A DNA stretch of 64,000 nucleotides from Ktedonobacteria bacterium brp13 (GCA_015099395.1 AP024096.1:1674001-1738000); one strand, 5' to 3'. Shown: positions 26,481-36,158, numbered from the stretch's first letter. The notes: generated by a model not told the origin, from the letters alone. A program made the numbers and translations.

Positions 26481-27977
26481 ATGAAGATGACACTCAGGAG
26501 ATTTGGTCTGGTCCTGGTGATGTGCGTTGCTATTGTTTTTGCCCAATTTGGCCTTGAACACAAGACCTATGCTGCACGTGCTGAACAGGCGCAGGTAGCA
26601 ACGACAACAACGTGCTCGCGTTATGTGATTGACGGTGGAGCAAATGGGTATACCCAAACGGTTGCCAGATATGGCTATAGTTTTTCTTTATGGTACAACG
26701 CTTGTACTGGCCAGAACTATACAAGCCTCAATACCTTTGGCATGTCTGCATCTGGCCAGATTACGGTGGAACGTGCGGATGGACCAGATGGAGGAGATCG
26801 TATAGAATATGCCACGGTCAATGGCAGCGGGATTATCAATACCCCTGGAGTCAATGCTCCACAGAATGCAGCGAGAGCTTGTTTTCAAAATAATGCTGAC
26901 TATCAAGTGCAGTGCACGCCTTGGACGGATCAGATGACAGCTAACACTAATTCAGCCACACCACCACCACCAACTGGTTTCAGTAATGCTTTTGTAGGGA
27001 AAAATTCTGACGGTCGTCTTGAAGTCTTTGCACGAGGCACTGATAATAATATCTGGCATACATACCAGACAGCACCCAATTCAACGTCCTGGAGTACTTG
27101 GTCGTCCCTTCAGGGCGGCAATGGCTTTAATGGTGATCCAGTAGTTGGGGTCTATAATGGTACACTGCAGGTCTTTGCACGCGGCCCAGATAACAATATC
27201 TGGACTGTTGGTCAATCGGCAAGTGGTGGCTGGAGACAATGGAAGCCGCTACAAACTGGTTACGGTTTTCAGGGCACACCTGCAGTTGGAACAATGAGCA
27301 ATGGCAATTTAGTGATTATTGCACACGGCGGCGATAACAACATGTGGGCAAACATCTTTACTGGATCTTCGTGGCAAGGATGGGCGACCATTCCGGGCGG
27401 CAATGGCTTTAATGGTGATCCAACGATTGGCACCTATGGCGGCATGCAGGTCTTCGCGCGCGGCACAGATAACCACATCTGGATCGTAGGTCTATCCTCA
27501 AACGGCACCTGGGGACAATGGAATACCGTACAAATTGGTGGTACATTCCAGGGTACACCTGCAGCTGTGACAATAGGCAATGGCAATTTAGTGGTTATTG
27601 CACGCGGCTCCGACAACAACATGTGGTCAGATACCTTTGCTGGCTCGTGGAAAGGATGGGCGACCATTCCGGGCGGCAATGGCTTTAATAGTGATCCAAC
27701 GATCGGCACCTATGGCGGCCCACAGGTCTTCGCGCGCGGCACAGATAACCACATCTGGATCGTAGGTCTATCCTCAAACGGCACCTGGGGACAATGGAAT
27801 ACCGTACAAATTGGTGGTACATTCCAGGGTACACCCGGTACTGGAACGATGCCTAATGGCAATATGATGGTTTTTGCGCAAGGTTCCGATAGTAATATCT
27901 GGCAAGACACCTATGCCGGATCCTCGTGGAATGGATGGTCTGTGATCCAGGCAGGATGGGGCTTCAATGGGGCATAG
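26481..27977 (+). CDS. secreted PLL-like lectin (beta-propeller)
   Basis: This 498-residue protein has a signal peptide (RRFGLVLVMCVAIVFAQFG, then AYAARA-like cleavage). A domain of about 140 residues with two likely disulphide pairs (TTTTCSRY, YNACTGQ, ARACFQN, QVQCTPW) follows, then a Pro-rich linker. The rest is seven repeats of about 47 residues of the type LEVFARGTDNNIWHTYQT..W, as in the PLL (Photorhabdus) fucose-binding propeller lectins. AAAGGAAAT precedes ATG 26481. Two blades were recently duplicated as a block of 276 bases (about 27383-27545 and 27659-27821). It probably binds glycans outside the cell. Confidence 0.85.
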   Translation: MKMTLRRFGLVLVMCVAIVFAQFGLEHKTYAARAEQAQVATTTTCSRYVIDGGANGYTQTVARYGYSFSLWYNACTGQNYTSLNTFGMSASGQITVERADGPDGGDRIEYATVNGSGIINTPGVNAPQNAARACFQNNADYQVQCTPWTDQMTANTNSATPPPPTGFSNAFVGKNSDGRLEVFARGTDNNIWHTYQTAPNSTSWSTWSSLQGGNGFNGDPVVGVYNGTLQVFARGPDNNIWTVGQSASGGWRQWKPLQTGYGFQGTPAVGTMSNGNLVIIAHGGDNNMWANIFTGSSWQGWATIPGGNGFNGDPTIGTYGGMQVFARGTDNHIWIVGLSSNGTWGQWNTVQIGGTFQGTPAAVTIGNGNLVVIARGSDNNMWSDTFAGSWKGWATIPGGNGFNSDPTIGTYGGPQVFARGTDNHIWIVGLSSNGTWGQWNTVQIGGTFQGTPGTGTMPNGNMMVFAQGSDSNIWQDTYAGSSWNGWSVIQAGWGFNGA

Positions 27978-28153
27978 TTTGAAACAAATATACAGGGTCT
28001 TACGCCACTTGAAAGGTCCGCGCATCAAGAACTAGAATGTGAGCCATAGCAAGCTCGCGTTTCTACTTTTTGATGCGCGTCATCGTAACTGGAGTGAAAC
28101 CCTGATATATATATAACTTCTTGTATTATGGGGTGAAGAAAGGAAGCATGAAG

Positions 28154-28205
28154 AAAGGAAGCATACGGAGCACATTTGTCATGTGTTCTGCATGCTTCCT
28201 TTTTG
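28154..28205 (+). terminator. long terminator hairpin
   Basis: AAAGGAAGCAT and a further partly paired ten bases form a stem of about 21 bp with ATGCTTCCTTTTT, ending in a T-run, about 180 bases after the lectin stop. Confidence 0.75.
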
Positions 28206-28278
28206 GCAGGGTTACAAAAATGACAAAGATGTAAAATATGCTTCAAAATCGACTCGAAACATCTTTGTGAAGCATAAG

Positions 28279-28441
28279 TTGGCTCTTCGACTCGTTTGGT
28301 GATGGGTGGTGCGCATTGAAGAAGATTCCAGGCCTTTGCACCACCTTCGAGAGAATGCAGCGGAGAAAGCAGCTTTCCTCTTCCCAGTTCCCAGGCTGAT
28401 CTGGTTCCATTTCTTATCACCAAACGAGTCGAAGAGCCCAA
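28279..28441. repeat. inverted-repeat element I (163 bp, 25-bp arms)
   Basis: The left arm 28279-28303 and right arm 28416-28441 are reverse complements with a one-base indel (core CTCTTCGACTCGTTTGGTGAT). It is followed by two direct repeats beginning GCCACTGGAC (28513 and 28552), each ending GGTCAAAA. The ORF spanning it shows no family features. Confidence 0.75.
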
Positions 28442-28690
28442 TTCCTGTCCAGTTTGAACCATATCCTGACCGCGTAGTCCATGCGAACCAGGGTTACATG
28501 AGCCATATCAGCGCCACTGGACCAGAGGACACGTTATCGGTCAAAAATGGTGCCACTGGACAGGATATTGGTCAAAAGCTGAACAATGGCGAGCTTTGGC
28601 GGTGCCTGCAATAGGCTTCTGAGGCCGGGCGCTGGACAGATTATGCGTCAATGGTCAGGACAAAAACGCAGTCAAATCACACGATCAGAG

Positions 28691-29106
28691 TGGTAATTTG
28701 GTTCTATGATCGAAGAGTTGCGGACTGTATGTTCGAAAATCGACGGAATCTTCGAATTTGGCATTGCTCTCTTCTTCCTATGCTGCTCCACAGTTGCTTC
28801 CTTCTGCTGATAGTATGTAAATTCGCTACTTTGTTAAGGCTGTTGATTTTGAGAAAATTCACGTTTCTTGCACGCTGTGCGACCTGCCCAAGAGAGCAGA
28901 CAGCTCCATCTCGGAGGATCTCTGGGATAAAAGGAGGCAATTTTCATCGGTCTTTCGCTTCCGGACCTTTCCCAATTTCCAAGCGTCGTAGCCGTGAACG
29001 CCGACCTGGAGCGAGGTTGACAGACGGATGAATGGTCAAATTCGAAGATTCCGTCGATTTTCGAACATACAGCCCTCGACTCTTCAACCATAGGGTCAAA
29101 TTACCA
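28691..29106. mobile_element. non-autonomous element, TGGTAATTTG ends, CAGAG duplication
   Basis: About 71-bp terminal arms (28690-28760 and 29037-29107) match at 63 positions, with an inner block around GTTCGAAAATCGACGG identical. The outer ends read TGGTAATTTG and its complement, i.e. TG...CA. CAGAG occurs directly outside both ends (28686-28690, 29107-29111), a 5-bp target duplication. There is no coding capacity in 416 bp. The geometry is that of Tn7/Mu-type or related DDE transposition (inference). Confidence 0.85.
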
Positions 29107-29118
29107 CAGAGAGCAACA

Positions 29119-29587
29119 TGGTAAATTGGCTGAAGGTTCGACCGAATTTGACCCAATGATGGAAACGTGGGCTGAAGGTTCGAACAGGAACTGGTGACCG
29201 ACAGAGAAATAGGCTTGCCTCCTCCTCTCCCTGGCCAGAAGCAGATGGAAATTGGCCGGATGATGTTCTGCGCCCCGAATGGGCCATCTGATGAATCTGG
29301 TTGCTACGGCCTGAGAGCGGTCGTCTGTACCGGGAGGAGGGGATGTGAGCCCGAAAGTGTAGGAAGCTGCCGCAGAGAGGTTTGCGCTACACCGCGATGA
29401 GGTCATTGATGCAGGCGCAGGAGACGAGAAGCCCCTTGAGATCGCGGGAATCATGCTTCCACCTCTGGAAATGCGTTCGAACCTTCGTGTATGCGTTCGA
29501 ACCTTAGGCCCAACATTTTTTGGCTCAAGGTTCGAACAAGGGGCCCTCAGCCCAGCATTTTCGTTCGATCCTTCAGCCAATTTACCA
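29119..29587. mobile_element. non-autonomous element with six AAGGTTCGAAC boxes, CAACA duplication
   Basis: The ends read TGGTAAATTGGCTGAAGG inward from both sides (25 of 27 positions shared) and are flanked by CAACA (29114-29118, 29588-29592). The element holds six copies of AAGGTTCGAAC or close variants: 29133 and 29175 inward from the left; 29475, 29495 and 29563 in the opposite orientation; 29527 direct. Such clustered boxes near both ends are typical of transposase-binding arrays. It interrupts a TPR gene. No gene inside is convincing. Confidence 0.85.
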
Positions 29588-29827
29588 CAACAACTGGGTG
29601 CCTCCCATCCTGGCACCGCGGCCAGCCTCAACAACCTGGCTTCGCTCTATGACACGCAGGGCAAGGACACCGAAGCCGAACCGTTGTACCAGCGGGCCCT
29701 GGCGATCTTTGAGAACATCCTAGGCCAAAACCATCCTAACTCACAAACTGTTCGTAGGAATTATGCCTCCCTTCTCCAAGCAATGGAACACGATGGAGAA
29801 GCAAAGCAGCGGAAAGAAGATTTTTAA
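29588..29827 (+). pseudogene. C-terminal fragment of TPR (kinesin-light-chain-like) protein
   Basis: The frame from the right edge of the 29119-29587 element encodes LGASHPGTAASLNNLASLYD and then AEPLYQRALAIFENILGQNH, two TPR_12 repeats of the kind found in large NB-ARC/TPR regulators. It continues to a natural stop at 29827. The 5' part is not present to the left of the element, so it was lost in earlier rearrangements. Confidence 0.8.
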
Positions 29828-29898
29828 TCCGGCTTCACATACTCGACATTGTCCTGGCCTGATTTCGCTGGGTGTGTGTGTCTGTGTGTAATACCTTC

Positions 29899-31965
29899 CA
29901 GCCTGTTGAAAAAGTCTGTGCTGAGTTTATTGAAGAACACGTGAGTTTGGCTGAACATCAGTTTACACTGAGGAGATAAACGAGCAAAAAGAAGATTTTC
30001 AGGCAAAAGGAGATAGTTGAGGTTGACAAGAGCGAGGAACGTGCAGTGCAATGAGAGGCGAGGAGGAGTATCAACAATGATAGGCTTGAAAGAGCGGGCC
30101 TTTGCCCCATTCGTCGCGGTGTCGCTGGAGGAGCCCGTTCCCCAGGATCATTTTTACCGACACCTCCAAAAAGTGCTGGACCTCTCGTTCGTCTATGACC
30201 TGGTGCGTGAGTCTTACGCAGCCGTTGGACGACCATCAGTTGATCCGGTGGTGTTCTTTAAGCTCCAACTGGTCATGTTTTTTGAAGACATCCGCTCCGA
30301 ACGCCTGCTGATGCGTCAGGTGGCGGATCGGTTACGTGTGCGCTGGTATGTCGGGGTGGTATGTGGGCTATGATCTGGATGAGCCTCTGCCTGATCATTC
30401 AACCCTCAGCAAGATTCGCACCCGCTACGGCCTGGAGGTGTTTCGGCACTTCTTCGAGGCCATTGTCGAACAATGTCAGCAAGCCAAGTTGGTCTGGGGC
30501 AAGGAGTTGTACTTTGACGCCACGCAAATCGAGGCCAATGCCGATCTCGATTCGCTGGCACCGCGTTTTGCCGTTGAGGCTCGTGAAGCGATCCAAGACC
30601 ACCTCACCACCCTGTTTTCCTCTGAGTCGACAATGCTTGAGAAAACTGAAGAAACGCACAGGGACTCCGCCGTTCTCGAACCCGTCTCGCAGAAGGAAAC
30701 CGTTCCAGAACCCTTCCTGCTCCCCACATCCCTTTCCCAGACGCGGCGTGAGGAACTTGCTGCCAACAACGCCACTCACAACGCCACTCGCCACGATTGG
30801 ATCGCTGAGGAGGGTCGGCCTCAGCGAGAAGTCCATGGCGTCTATCAACGGACGGCGGACCTGCGGATGAGCACCACTGATCCCGATGCCACTCCCATGC
30901 GTCTCAAAGGAGGGGGCACCCACCTGGGCTATCATACCCACTACGTCGTCGATGGGGGGGGAAATCGGATTATCCTGTCGGTACTCGTGGTGCCAGGGGA
31001 GGTCAATGACAATCAGCCCATTCTCGATCTGATCTGGCGAACGGTGTTCCGCTGGCATATTCGACCGGCACAGGCAACGGGTGACATGATGTACGGAACC
31101 ATCGAGATTATCAAAGCCTTGGAGGATGCTCATATCCGCGCCTCTATTCCCATCGCCGAGAGAGGACAACGTCCTGGCTATTATGGATCGGCGCAGTTCA
31201 CCTATGATGCAGTCCATGATCAGTTTTACTGTCCTCAAGGACAAATCTTGCGGGCAGCGTACCGCCTGGAGGAGTCGCAGGAAGTGCAATATCGCGCGGA
31301 TGCTGCTATCTGTAACGCTTGCCCAGTGAAGAGTGCCTGTACCGAAAGTAACCGCGGTCGGCATGTCCATCGCCCTTTTTGGGCCGACTACCTGGACCGT
31401 GTGAGAGCCTACGAATCCACCTTTGCGTATCAAAAAGCGCTCAACAAACGCAAAGTGTGGGTTGAACCACTCTTTGGGGAGGGCAAGCAGTGGCATGGGA
31501 TGCGGCGATTTCGTTTACGACGACTCTGGCGGGTCAACTGTGAGGCGCTAGTGATTGCCTCTGGACAGAATCTTAAACGTCTCCTCCAGAAGCGAGGGTG
31601 GGGGCGACGCCCGTTTCCTACCCAGGCAATGGCGATAGTGCCACCTCCCAACTGGGAGGCAGAAGAATTCTTCAGAAACACCCACAAGAGAAAGGCTGCT
31701 GTGGCCTTGACGACCTTGACGACCTTGACGGCCTTGACGGCCTTGACGGCCACATTCAGCTCCAGCAAGACGTGTTTCACCACGCCAAAGAGTTGTTTTT
31801 CTCTTTTCATTACAAATATTCCTTACTTTCTGTATTTTAGATGTATTTTGCTGTTTTTTTAACTTATCCCTCTTTTCTCTGGATTTCCCCTTTTTCGGGA
31901 GAACGTTTGAGACTTTTTAGCTCAGGCTTTCTTATAAACTCAACAAGGAGTTTTTCAACAGGCTG
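29899..31965 (+). mobile_element. IS1182-type insertion sequence
   Basis: Terminal inverted repeats starting CAGCCTGTTGAAAAA (left 29899, right end 31965) are about 32 bp with mismatches. CTTC flanks both ends (29895-29898 and 31966-31969), a 4-bp target duplication. The element is 2067 bp with one transposase gene, now frameshifted. Confidence 0.88.
30077..31862 (+). pseudogene. IS1182 family transposase, frameshifted
   Basis: ATG 30077 follows AGGAGG. The N-terminal part (DHFYRHLQKVLDLSFVYDLV) and the DDE core (GYDLDEPLPDHSTLSKIRTR, FDATQIEANADLD, CPVKSACTESNRGRHVHRPF) match IS1182/IS5-like transposases. Near 30340 the sequence TGGTATGTCGGGG is followed by a second TGGTATGTGGG. This 13-bp tandem duplication shifts the frame, ending the first part at 30373. 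The C-terminus carries a 9-bp tandem repeat (five units of CCTTGACGR type, 31703-31747) encoding LTTLTTLTALTALTA. Confidence 0.88.
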
Positions 31966-32135
31966 CTTCGTTTTTTGTGCTCATCCATTCACCTCCTCCA
32001 AACCGCTCCTGACAGGCCAAATTCGTGTGCGTAGTGCCGTCTGGAAATCAACGTCCGTAAACGTGCCTCCTCTGATGAGTTCTGATACAATAAACTCATC
32101 AAATAGAGAGCGAGAGAGCGAGGGAAACCACGACC

Positions 32136-32743
32136 ATGAAAATTGGCTACAGCAGAGTCTCACGTGAGACGCAAACCACCGCCCTGAAACCATCGCCCTG
32201 CAGGAAGACGCGCTGGAGCAGGAACACTGTGAACGGATCTTCACCGACACAATGAGCGGCAAACGCTTTGATCGGCCCGAGTTCCTCACCATGCTGGAGA
32301 TGGCGCGGTCAGGCGACGTGATCGTCGTGTGGAGGCTCGACCGCCTGGGCCGCTCCCTCAAGCAACTCATCGAAACGGTGACCCTGCTCGGAGAACGGGG
32401 TATAACGGGGCATTGCGTTGCGCAGCCTGAAGGAAAACATTGATACCACGACCTCCACACGGCCTCCACCGGCAAACTCATGTTTCACATTATCGGCGCC
32501 ATGGCTGAATTTGAGCGCGATGTGATGCGCGAGCGAACCCAGGCAGGGCTCGATGCAGCGCGCGCACGCGGTAGACACGGCGGACGACCGAAAGCCATCC
32601 AGCACATAGAACCACGCAACCTGGCCCGCGCCAAAGAGCTCTATGCCGCCAGGCAAAACACCATCGCCGAAATCATGCACATGACTGGCTTCAAAAGTCG
32701 GAATACGTTCTATAAATATGTCGTGAACACTGAGAAATCATGA
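32136..32743 (+). pseudogene. tnpR: serine recombinase/resolvase, frameshifted
   Basis: ATG 32136 begins MKIGYSRVS, the resolvase N-terminus with the catalytic Ser. The frame shifts near 32185, continues as RIFTDTMSGKRFDRPEFLTM and VIVVWRLDRLGRSLKQLIET, shifts again near 32400, and resumes as MFHIIGAMAEFERDVMRERT, ending with the helix-turn-helix AEIMHMTGFKSRNTFYKYVV. All resolvase parts are there but not in one frame. A 9-bp inverted repeat (TGATGAGTT/AACTCATCA, 32073-32101) just upstream may be a remnant of its resolution site. Confidence 0.88.
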
Positions 32744-32796
32744 GGAAACACGTTGTGATTTGCCACTGTTTCTGTCCTTGCCTGTGACTGTAAATA

Positions 32797-32926
32797 GTAG
32801 CTCTAACTTTGCACCTTTCCGCCATTGTCTGGGAGCATATCAACCTGGTCGGTTCCTACCAGTTCTCTGAGGTGCAACTGGATGGAGAGTTTCGTCCTCT
32901 GCGGGACGTGGAACAACGGCACAGGC
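32797..32926 (+). pseudogene. tnpA: C-terminal fragment of Tn3 family transposase
   Basis: The frame reads LHLSAIVWEHINLVGSYQFS and then GEFRPLRD, which is the conserved extreme C-terminus of Tn3-type TnpA. The upstream 980 or so residues are missing. With the adjacent resolvase it marks a collapsed Tn3 transposon. Confidence 0.7.
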
Positions 32927-33294
32927 GACGGCCAAAAGACGAAGGAGACTCCCCGCATCCTGCTCAAGTGAAGCAGGCCCAACACGCAGAGGGAGATGAG
33001 GAAGAGACCCCGCAACAGTTGTCCCTCTTGCAGGAAGAGGCGTGAGGCATTGGAAGGTGGAACCCATTGTGGTCTTCTCGCTCCATTTGGGGGAGCGCTA
33101 CATCAGCAGTCGCCAGCCGCTTGTGTAGTGGGCAAAAGCAGAACAAGGGTGAGTTCCCTTCCTGGTCACATGACCCAGAAGCAGAAAGCCGAGAGGAGAG
33201 GGAGACCGAACAGAAAAAGCGCCTGGTCAGAAATCGCTCCCTGAAGAGGCGCTTCAAGCTTGACGACCCCGCTAAAACGGATAATCGCCTGGAG
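32927..33294. other. gene-free stretch before RidA gene
   Basis: 368 bases; I see no supportable gene or repeat. It follows the Tn3 remnant and the 3' end of the RidA gene lies on its right. Confidence 0.5.
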
Positions 33295-33729
33295 CTAGAA
33301 CGGGACGACGGCAATGGCATCCATCTCCACAAGAAAATCCGGGTGTGCCAGCGCTGAGACGTAGATGCCAGTAATGGTAGGTGGGTCTGGCTGGTATCCC
33401 CAGAACTGCTGGAAGGCCGTAAAACCCGCCTGCAAGGATTGTCCCTGCACCAGGTAGACGTTCCATTTGATGATATGCTCCGGCTTGGCGTCAGCGGCAG
33501 CGAGGGCATTGCGCAAGTTGAGGAGGACTTGTTGCGTCTGAGCTGCTAGGTCTCCCTTCCCTACGATATTGCCCTGGGCGTCAACAGCATCTTGCCCGCC
33601 AATGTAGATCGTTCTTGCCGATCCTGTAACGTTGATCACTTGTGTAAAAGCAGGATTTTTATGCAGAGTCTCAGGGTTCAGATGGTGTACTGAGCCGTGG
33701 ATTGGGCCCCCTTCTGGATTCTGGGTCAT
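33295..33729 (-). CDS. RidA family protein (enamine/imine deaminase-like)
   Basis: This 144-residue protein has the YjgF/YER057c/UK114 fold pattern: TIYIGGQDAVDAQGNIVGKG, QTQQVLLNLRNALAAADAKP and a C-terminal ALAHPDFLVEMDAIAV. The Arg that marks true RidA deaminases is replaced in this region, so it is probably a RidA-like subfamily member rather than the housekeeping enzyme. Start 33729 follows AAAGGAGAGG. It is a lone intact gene among mobile elements; the IS481-like element is inserted 39 bases before its start and probably supplies or removes its promoter. Confidence 0.88.
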   Translation of the reverse strand: MTQNPEGGPIHGSVHHLNPETLHKNPAFTQVINVTGSARTIYIGGQDAVDAQGNIVGKGDLAAQTQQVLLNLRNALAAADAKPEHIIKWNVYLVQGQSLQAGFTAFQQFWGYQPDPPTITGIYVSALAHPDFLVEMDAIAVVPF

Positions 33730-33767
33730 ATGTGTTGCCTCTCCTTTCTGAATGCTCTTTGTTGAAT

Positions 33768-35399
33768 TGTAAATGTTGTCATGACCCTGGTGGAATCTTT
33801 CTGATTATCCTGTGGATGAGCGTGTATGCATGTGAGACCGCGTCCCCCAAGGAGTTTCCCCACCTCGTGTCCCTCATTAAGAAGAGCTCAGGGCGCGCAC
33901 GCGTTGCTGTCGCTCCTGCAAGGAGCGAAGACGATGTTCGGATCGTGCCTGTTCTTGGATCTGTTGCACGTAGGTCGCAAACGAAAGAGGCGTGGTTGAC
34001 CAGGACACCACGGGAAGCACTTTGATGATCTGCCCTTCTGCCAGCAGCACCAGTTGCGCTTCCTCCGCGTTCAGGTGCACGGTGATGACCTGTCGACGCC
34101 ACGCCTTGCCGACGTAGTAATGCTTGAGATCCAACGTGATGCGACCGGCGGCATCGACGCGACGGCAAAAGACCTGTTGTGGTTCCTGGCGCAACCACGC
34201 CAACGGATCGACCTGGGTGGGCAGCGGTGGTAACGGGGTCGCCTGGGCGACCCTCTCGGCTGGAGGTCGATCCAGGAGCGCTCGTCCTTGATGCGGTCGC
34301 TCGTGGTTGTAAAAGGCCTCAAATGTGCTGAGGGCTTCCTGGGTCTGCAGCTGCGTGGTGGGACGTTCAAACTGCAGACACTCTTGATTGAGCGTGCGAT
34401 GAAAGCGTTCGACGTAGGCATTTTGCTGAGGATGATGCGGATCACAGACCTGCATCTGGATGCCCAGACAAGCACCAAAACGCAGCAGCGCGGAACGAAA
34501 ATCGCTGCCCTGAGGACTCCCGACAAAGCGGGGATCGCGGTCCAAGGTGATCTGGCGTGGCACGCCCCAGCGCTCCATGGCATGGACCAGGGCTTCAATC
34601 ACGGTTTCCGCGGTAAAGTCACTGCGCACTTCGGCGTGCAGCCAGAACGAAGACCCTTGATCGACCACGTTGAAGATTTCCAGGCGATGCTGCTGTTTGC
34701 CCTGGGGATCGATCTCGGCACTGCTGACATCCTTGAAATCCACTTGCCACTGACGCAACGGCTCAACGGGATCCAGGGGCTCATGGTGGGAAGGATGTCG
34801 AGGAACGATATACTGAAGCAGGCGTAAATAGTGATAGATGGTGCTACTTGCCGGAGGCACATAGCTTTCCTCTTCGGCATGGACCTGCCGTTGCAAATAG
34901 CTGCGAATGGTGCGTGGACCAGCCACCCGATGCAGTTGCTCGGGAAGCTGTTCGCGCAGGGTCGCAATCTGGAAAATCTCGTCAAGCGAGAGATGGGGAG
35001 GTGGCGTTTTGCGGGCACAGGAGTGCCCTTGTAAGATGAGATACACATCGTCAAAAGGAGCGTCCAGATAGGGGCGAAGGCGACGGCGCCAGTCTTTGAC
35101 CCAACTGAGGGACATGCCCGTCTCTTTGGCCAGGTGCGCTTGCGTCCACTCAGGATGACGTTGCAACAAGGTATACAACAAAAAGCGTTTGGGGTACGAT
35201 TCATGCATGGCGATACTCCCTGATCTCTTCATCGATGAACAACTTTTGCACAGAGTGTATCGCCGTTTGCTTGGTATTTCCAGGGGCACGAGGTGGTAAG
35301 ACTCTCTGGGGGACGCGGTCTCACATGCATACACGCTCATCCACAGGATAATCACAGGATAATCAGAAAGATTCCACCAGGGTCATGACAACATTTACA
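33768..35399 (-). mobile_element. IS481-like insertion sequence with very long terminal repeats
   Basis: The ends start TGTAAATGTTGTCATGACC. The arms are about 84 bp on the left and 95 bp on the right; the right arm has an extra 11-bp copy of GATTATCCTGT, otherwise they are near identical. The element is 1632 bp and carries one transposase gene. No convincing target duplication is seen. Confidence 0.85.
33877..35208 (-). CDS. IS481-like DDE transposase (integrase core)
   Basis: This 443-residue protein has an N-terminal helix-turn-helix (HPEWTQAHLAKETGMSLSWV) and the rve integrase core with WQVDFKDV (first Asp), LDRDPRFVGS (second Asp) and AYVERFHRTLNQE (Glu), plus a Mu-type C-terminal beta domain. 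Start 35208 follows AGGGAG; a longer frame upstream lies inside the terminal repeat. The gene appears intact, so this copy may be active. Confidence 0.9.
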   Translation of the reverse strand: MHESYPKRFLLYTLLQRHPEWTQAHLAKETGMSLSWVKDWRRRLRPYLDAPFDDVYLILQGHSCARKTPPPHLSLDEIFQIATLREQLPEQLHRVAGPRTIRSYLQRQVHAEEESYVPPASSTIYHYLRLLQYIVPRHPSHHEPLDPVEPLRQWQVDFKDVSSAEIDPQGKQQHRLEIFNVVDQGSSFWLHAEVRSDFTAETVIEALVHAMERWGVPRQITLDRDPRFVGSPQGSDFRSALLRFGACLGIQMQVCDPHHPQQNAYVERFHRTLNQECLQFERPTTQLQTQEALSTFEAFYNHERPHQGRALLDRPPAERVAQATPLPPLPTQVDPLAWLRQEPQQVFCRRVDAAGRITLDLKHYYVGKAWRRQVITVHLNAEEAQLVLLAEGQIIKVLPVVSWSTTPLSFATYVQQIQEQARSEHRLRSLQERQQRVRALSSS

Positions 35400-35507
35400 G
35401 TCAGAGGTTTGTGGTGTTGCCGTTTTTAGGATAGCGCGAGAATCCGTTCATAAAATAGGCCAGTTCGCTGGAAGGATCGAACTGCCTGGGCCAGGGGAAA
35501 ACGTCTG

Positions 35508-36158
35508 CTACTTGTCCATCATCCCTGAGCGCCAGGCAAAGATCGCCACCTGGGTTCGGTCGGCCAGGTGAAGTTTGCTCAGGATATTGTTGATATGGCT
35601 CTTGACCGTCCGCTCAGCGATCACGAGGCGTTCCGCAATCTGAGCGTTGCTGAGACCTTCTGCGATCAGGCGTAGGACTTCGCGTTCGCGCTGGCTGAGC
35701 GTCTGATAGAGCGTCGAGGTTTCCTGGGAAGCTCCTTTCAGCTCCTGCACCAGACGAGCCGCGACATGTGGGTGCAGCACCGCCTCACCTCTCGCAGCTT
35801 TGCGCACGGCGGCAGTCAATTCCTCCAAACTGGCCCCCTTGAGCAGATAGGACAGAGCACCAGCACGAATAGCGGGGAAAATATGCTCGTCCTCATGGTA
35901 GGAGGTCAGAATGATGACCTGGGAGTTGGGACTCTGTTGCTTGATCAGCCTGGTCGCCTCCACGCCGTCTACATCGGGCATGAGCAGGTCCATCAGGACA
36001 ACCTCGGGAACCAGATCGCCAACGCGCAGAACGGCTTCCGCTCCTGAAGCCATCTCACCAACGACCGTAAAATCTCCCTCGGCTTCGAGCAGAGCACGCA
36101 TCCCATGCCGAACAACGGCGTGGTCATCAACAATCATCACGGTAATGGCTTCACTCAT
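35508..36158 (-). CDS. NarL/LuxR family response regulator (cassette 1)
   Basis: This 216-residue regulator has a receiver domain with the acidic pair at 11-12 (VDDHAVVRHG), phosphoacceptor Asp57 (VVLMDLLMPD) and a Lys in SYLLKGA. A C-terminal LuxR helix-turn-helix follows (LSQREREVLRLIAEGLSNAQ). Its start overlaps the kinase stop (ATGA), so the pair is co-translated. It is closely similar to the regulator at 56334. The likely target is the ABC transporter operon upstream. Confidence 0.93.
   Translation of the reverse strand: MSEAITVMIVDDHAVVRHGMRALLEAEGDFTVVGEMASGAEAVLRVGDLVPEVVLMDLLMPDVDGVEATRLIKQQSPNSQVIILTSYHEDEHIFPAIRAGALSYLLKGASLEELTAAVRKAARGEAVLHPHVAARLVQELKGASQETSTLYQTLSQREREVLRLIAEGLSNAQIAERLVIAERTVKSHINNILSKLHLADRTQVAIFAWRSGMMDK

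Noticed and set aside
28306..28614. 102-codon plus-strand frame
   Set aside because: It runs across an inverted-repeat arm and two direct repeats, with no family features or ribosome site.
29133..29573. Array-like repeats of AAGGTTCGAAC, at first like a CRISPR or tRNA-like motif
   Set aside because: The units are only 11 bp, in both orientations with irregular spacing, and lie inside an element with target duplications; no tRNA cloverleaf or Cas gene is present.
29101..29634. 177-codon minus-strand frame
   Set aside because: It spans both ends of a mobile element and its target duplication, so it cannot be an ancestral gene.
31703..31747. 9-bp tandem repeat, considered as a separate regulatory repeat
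   Set aside because: It is in frame within the transposase C-terminus and encodes a simple Leu-Thr-Thr/Ala repeat.
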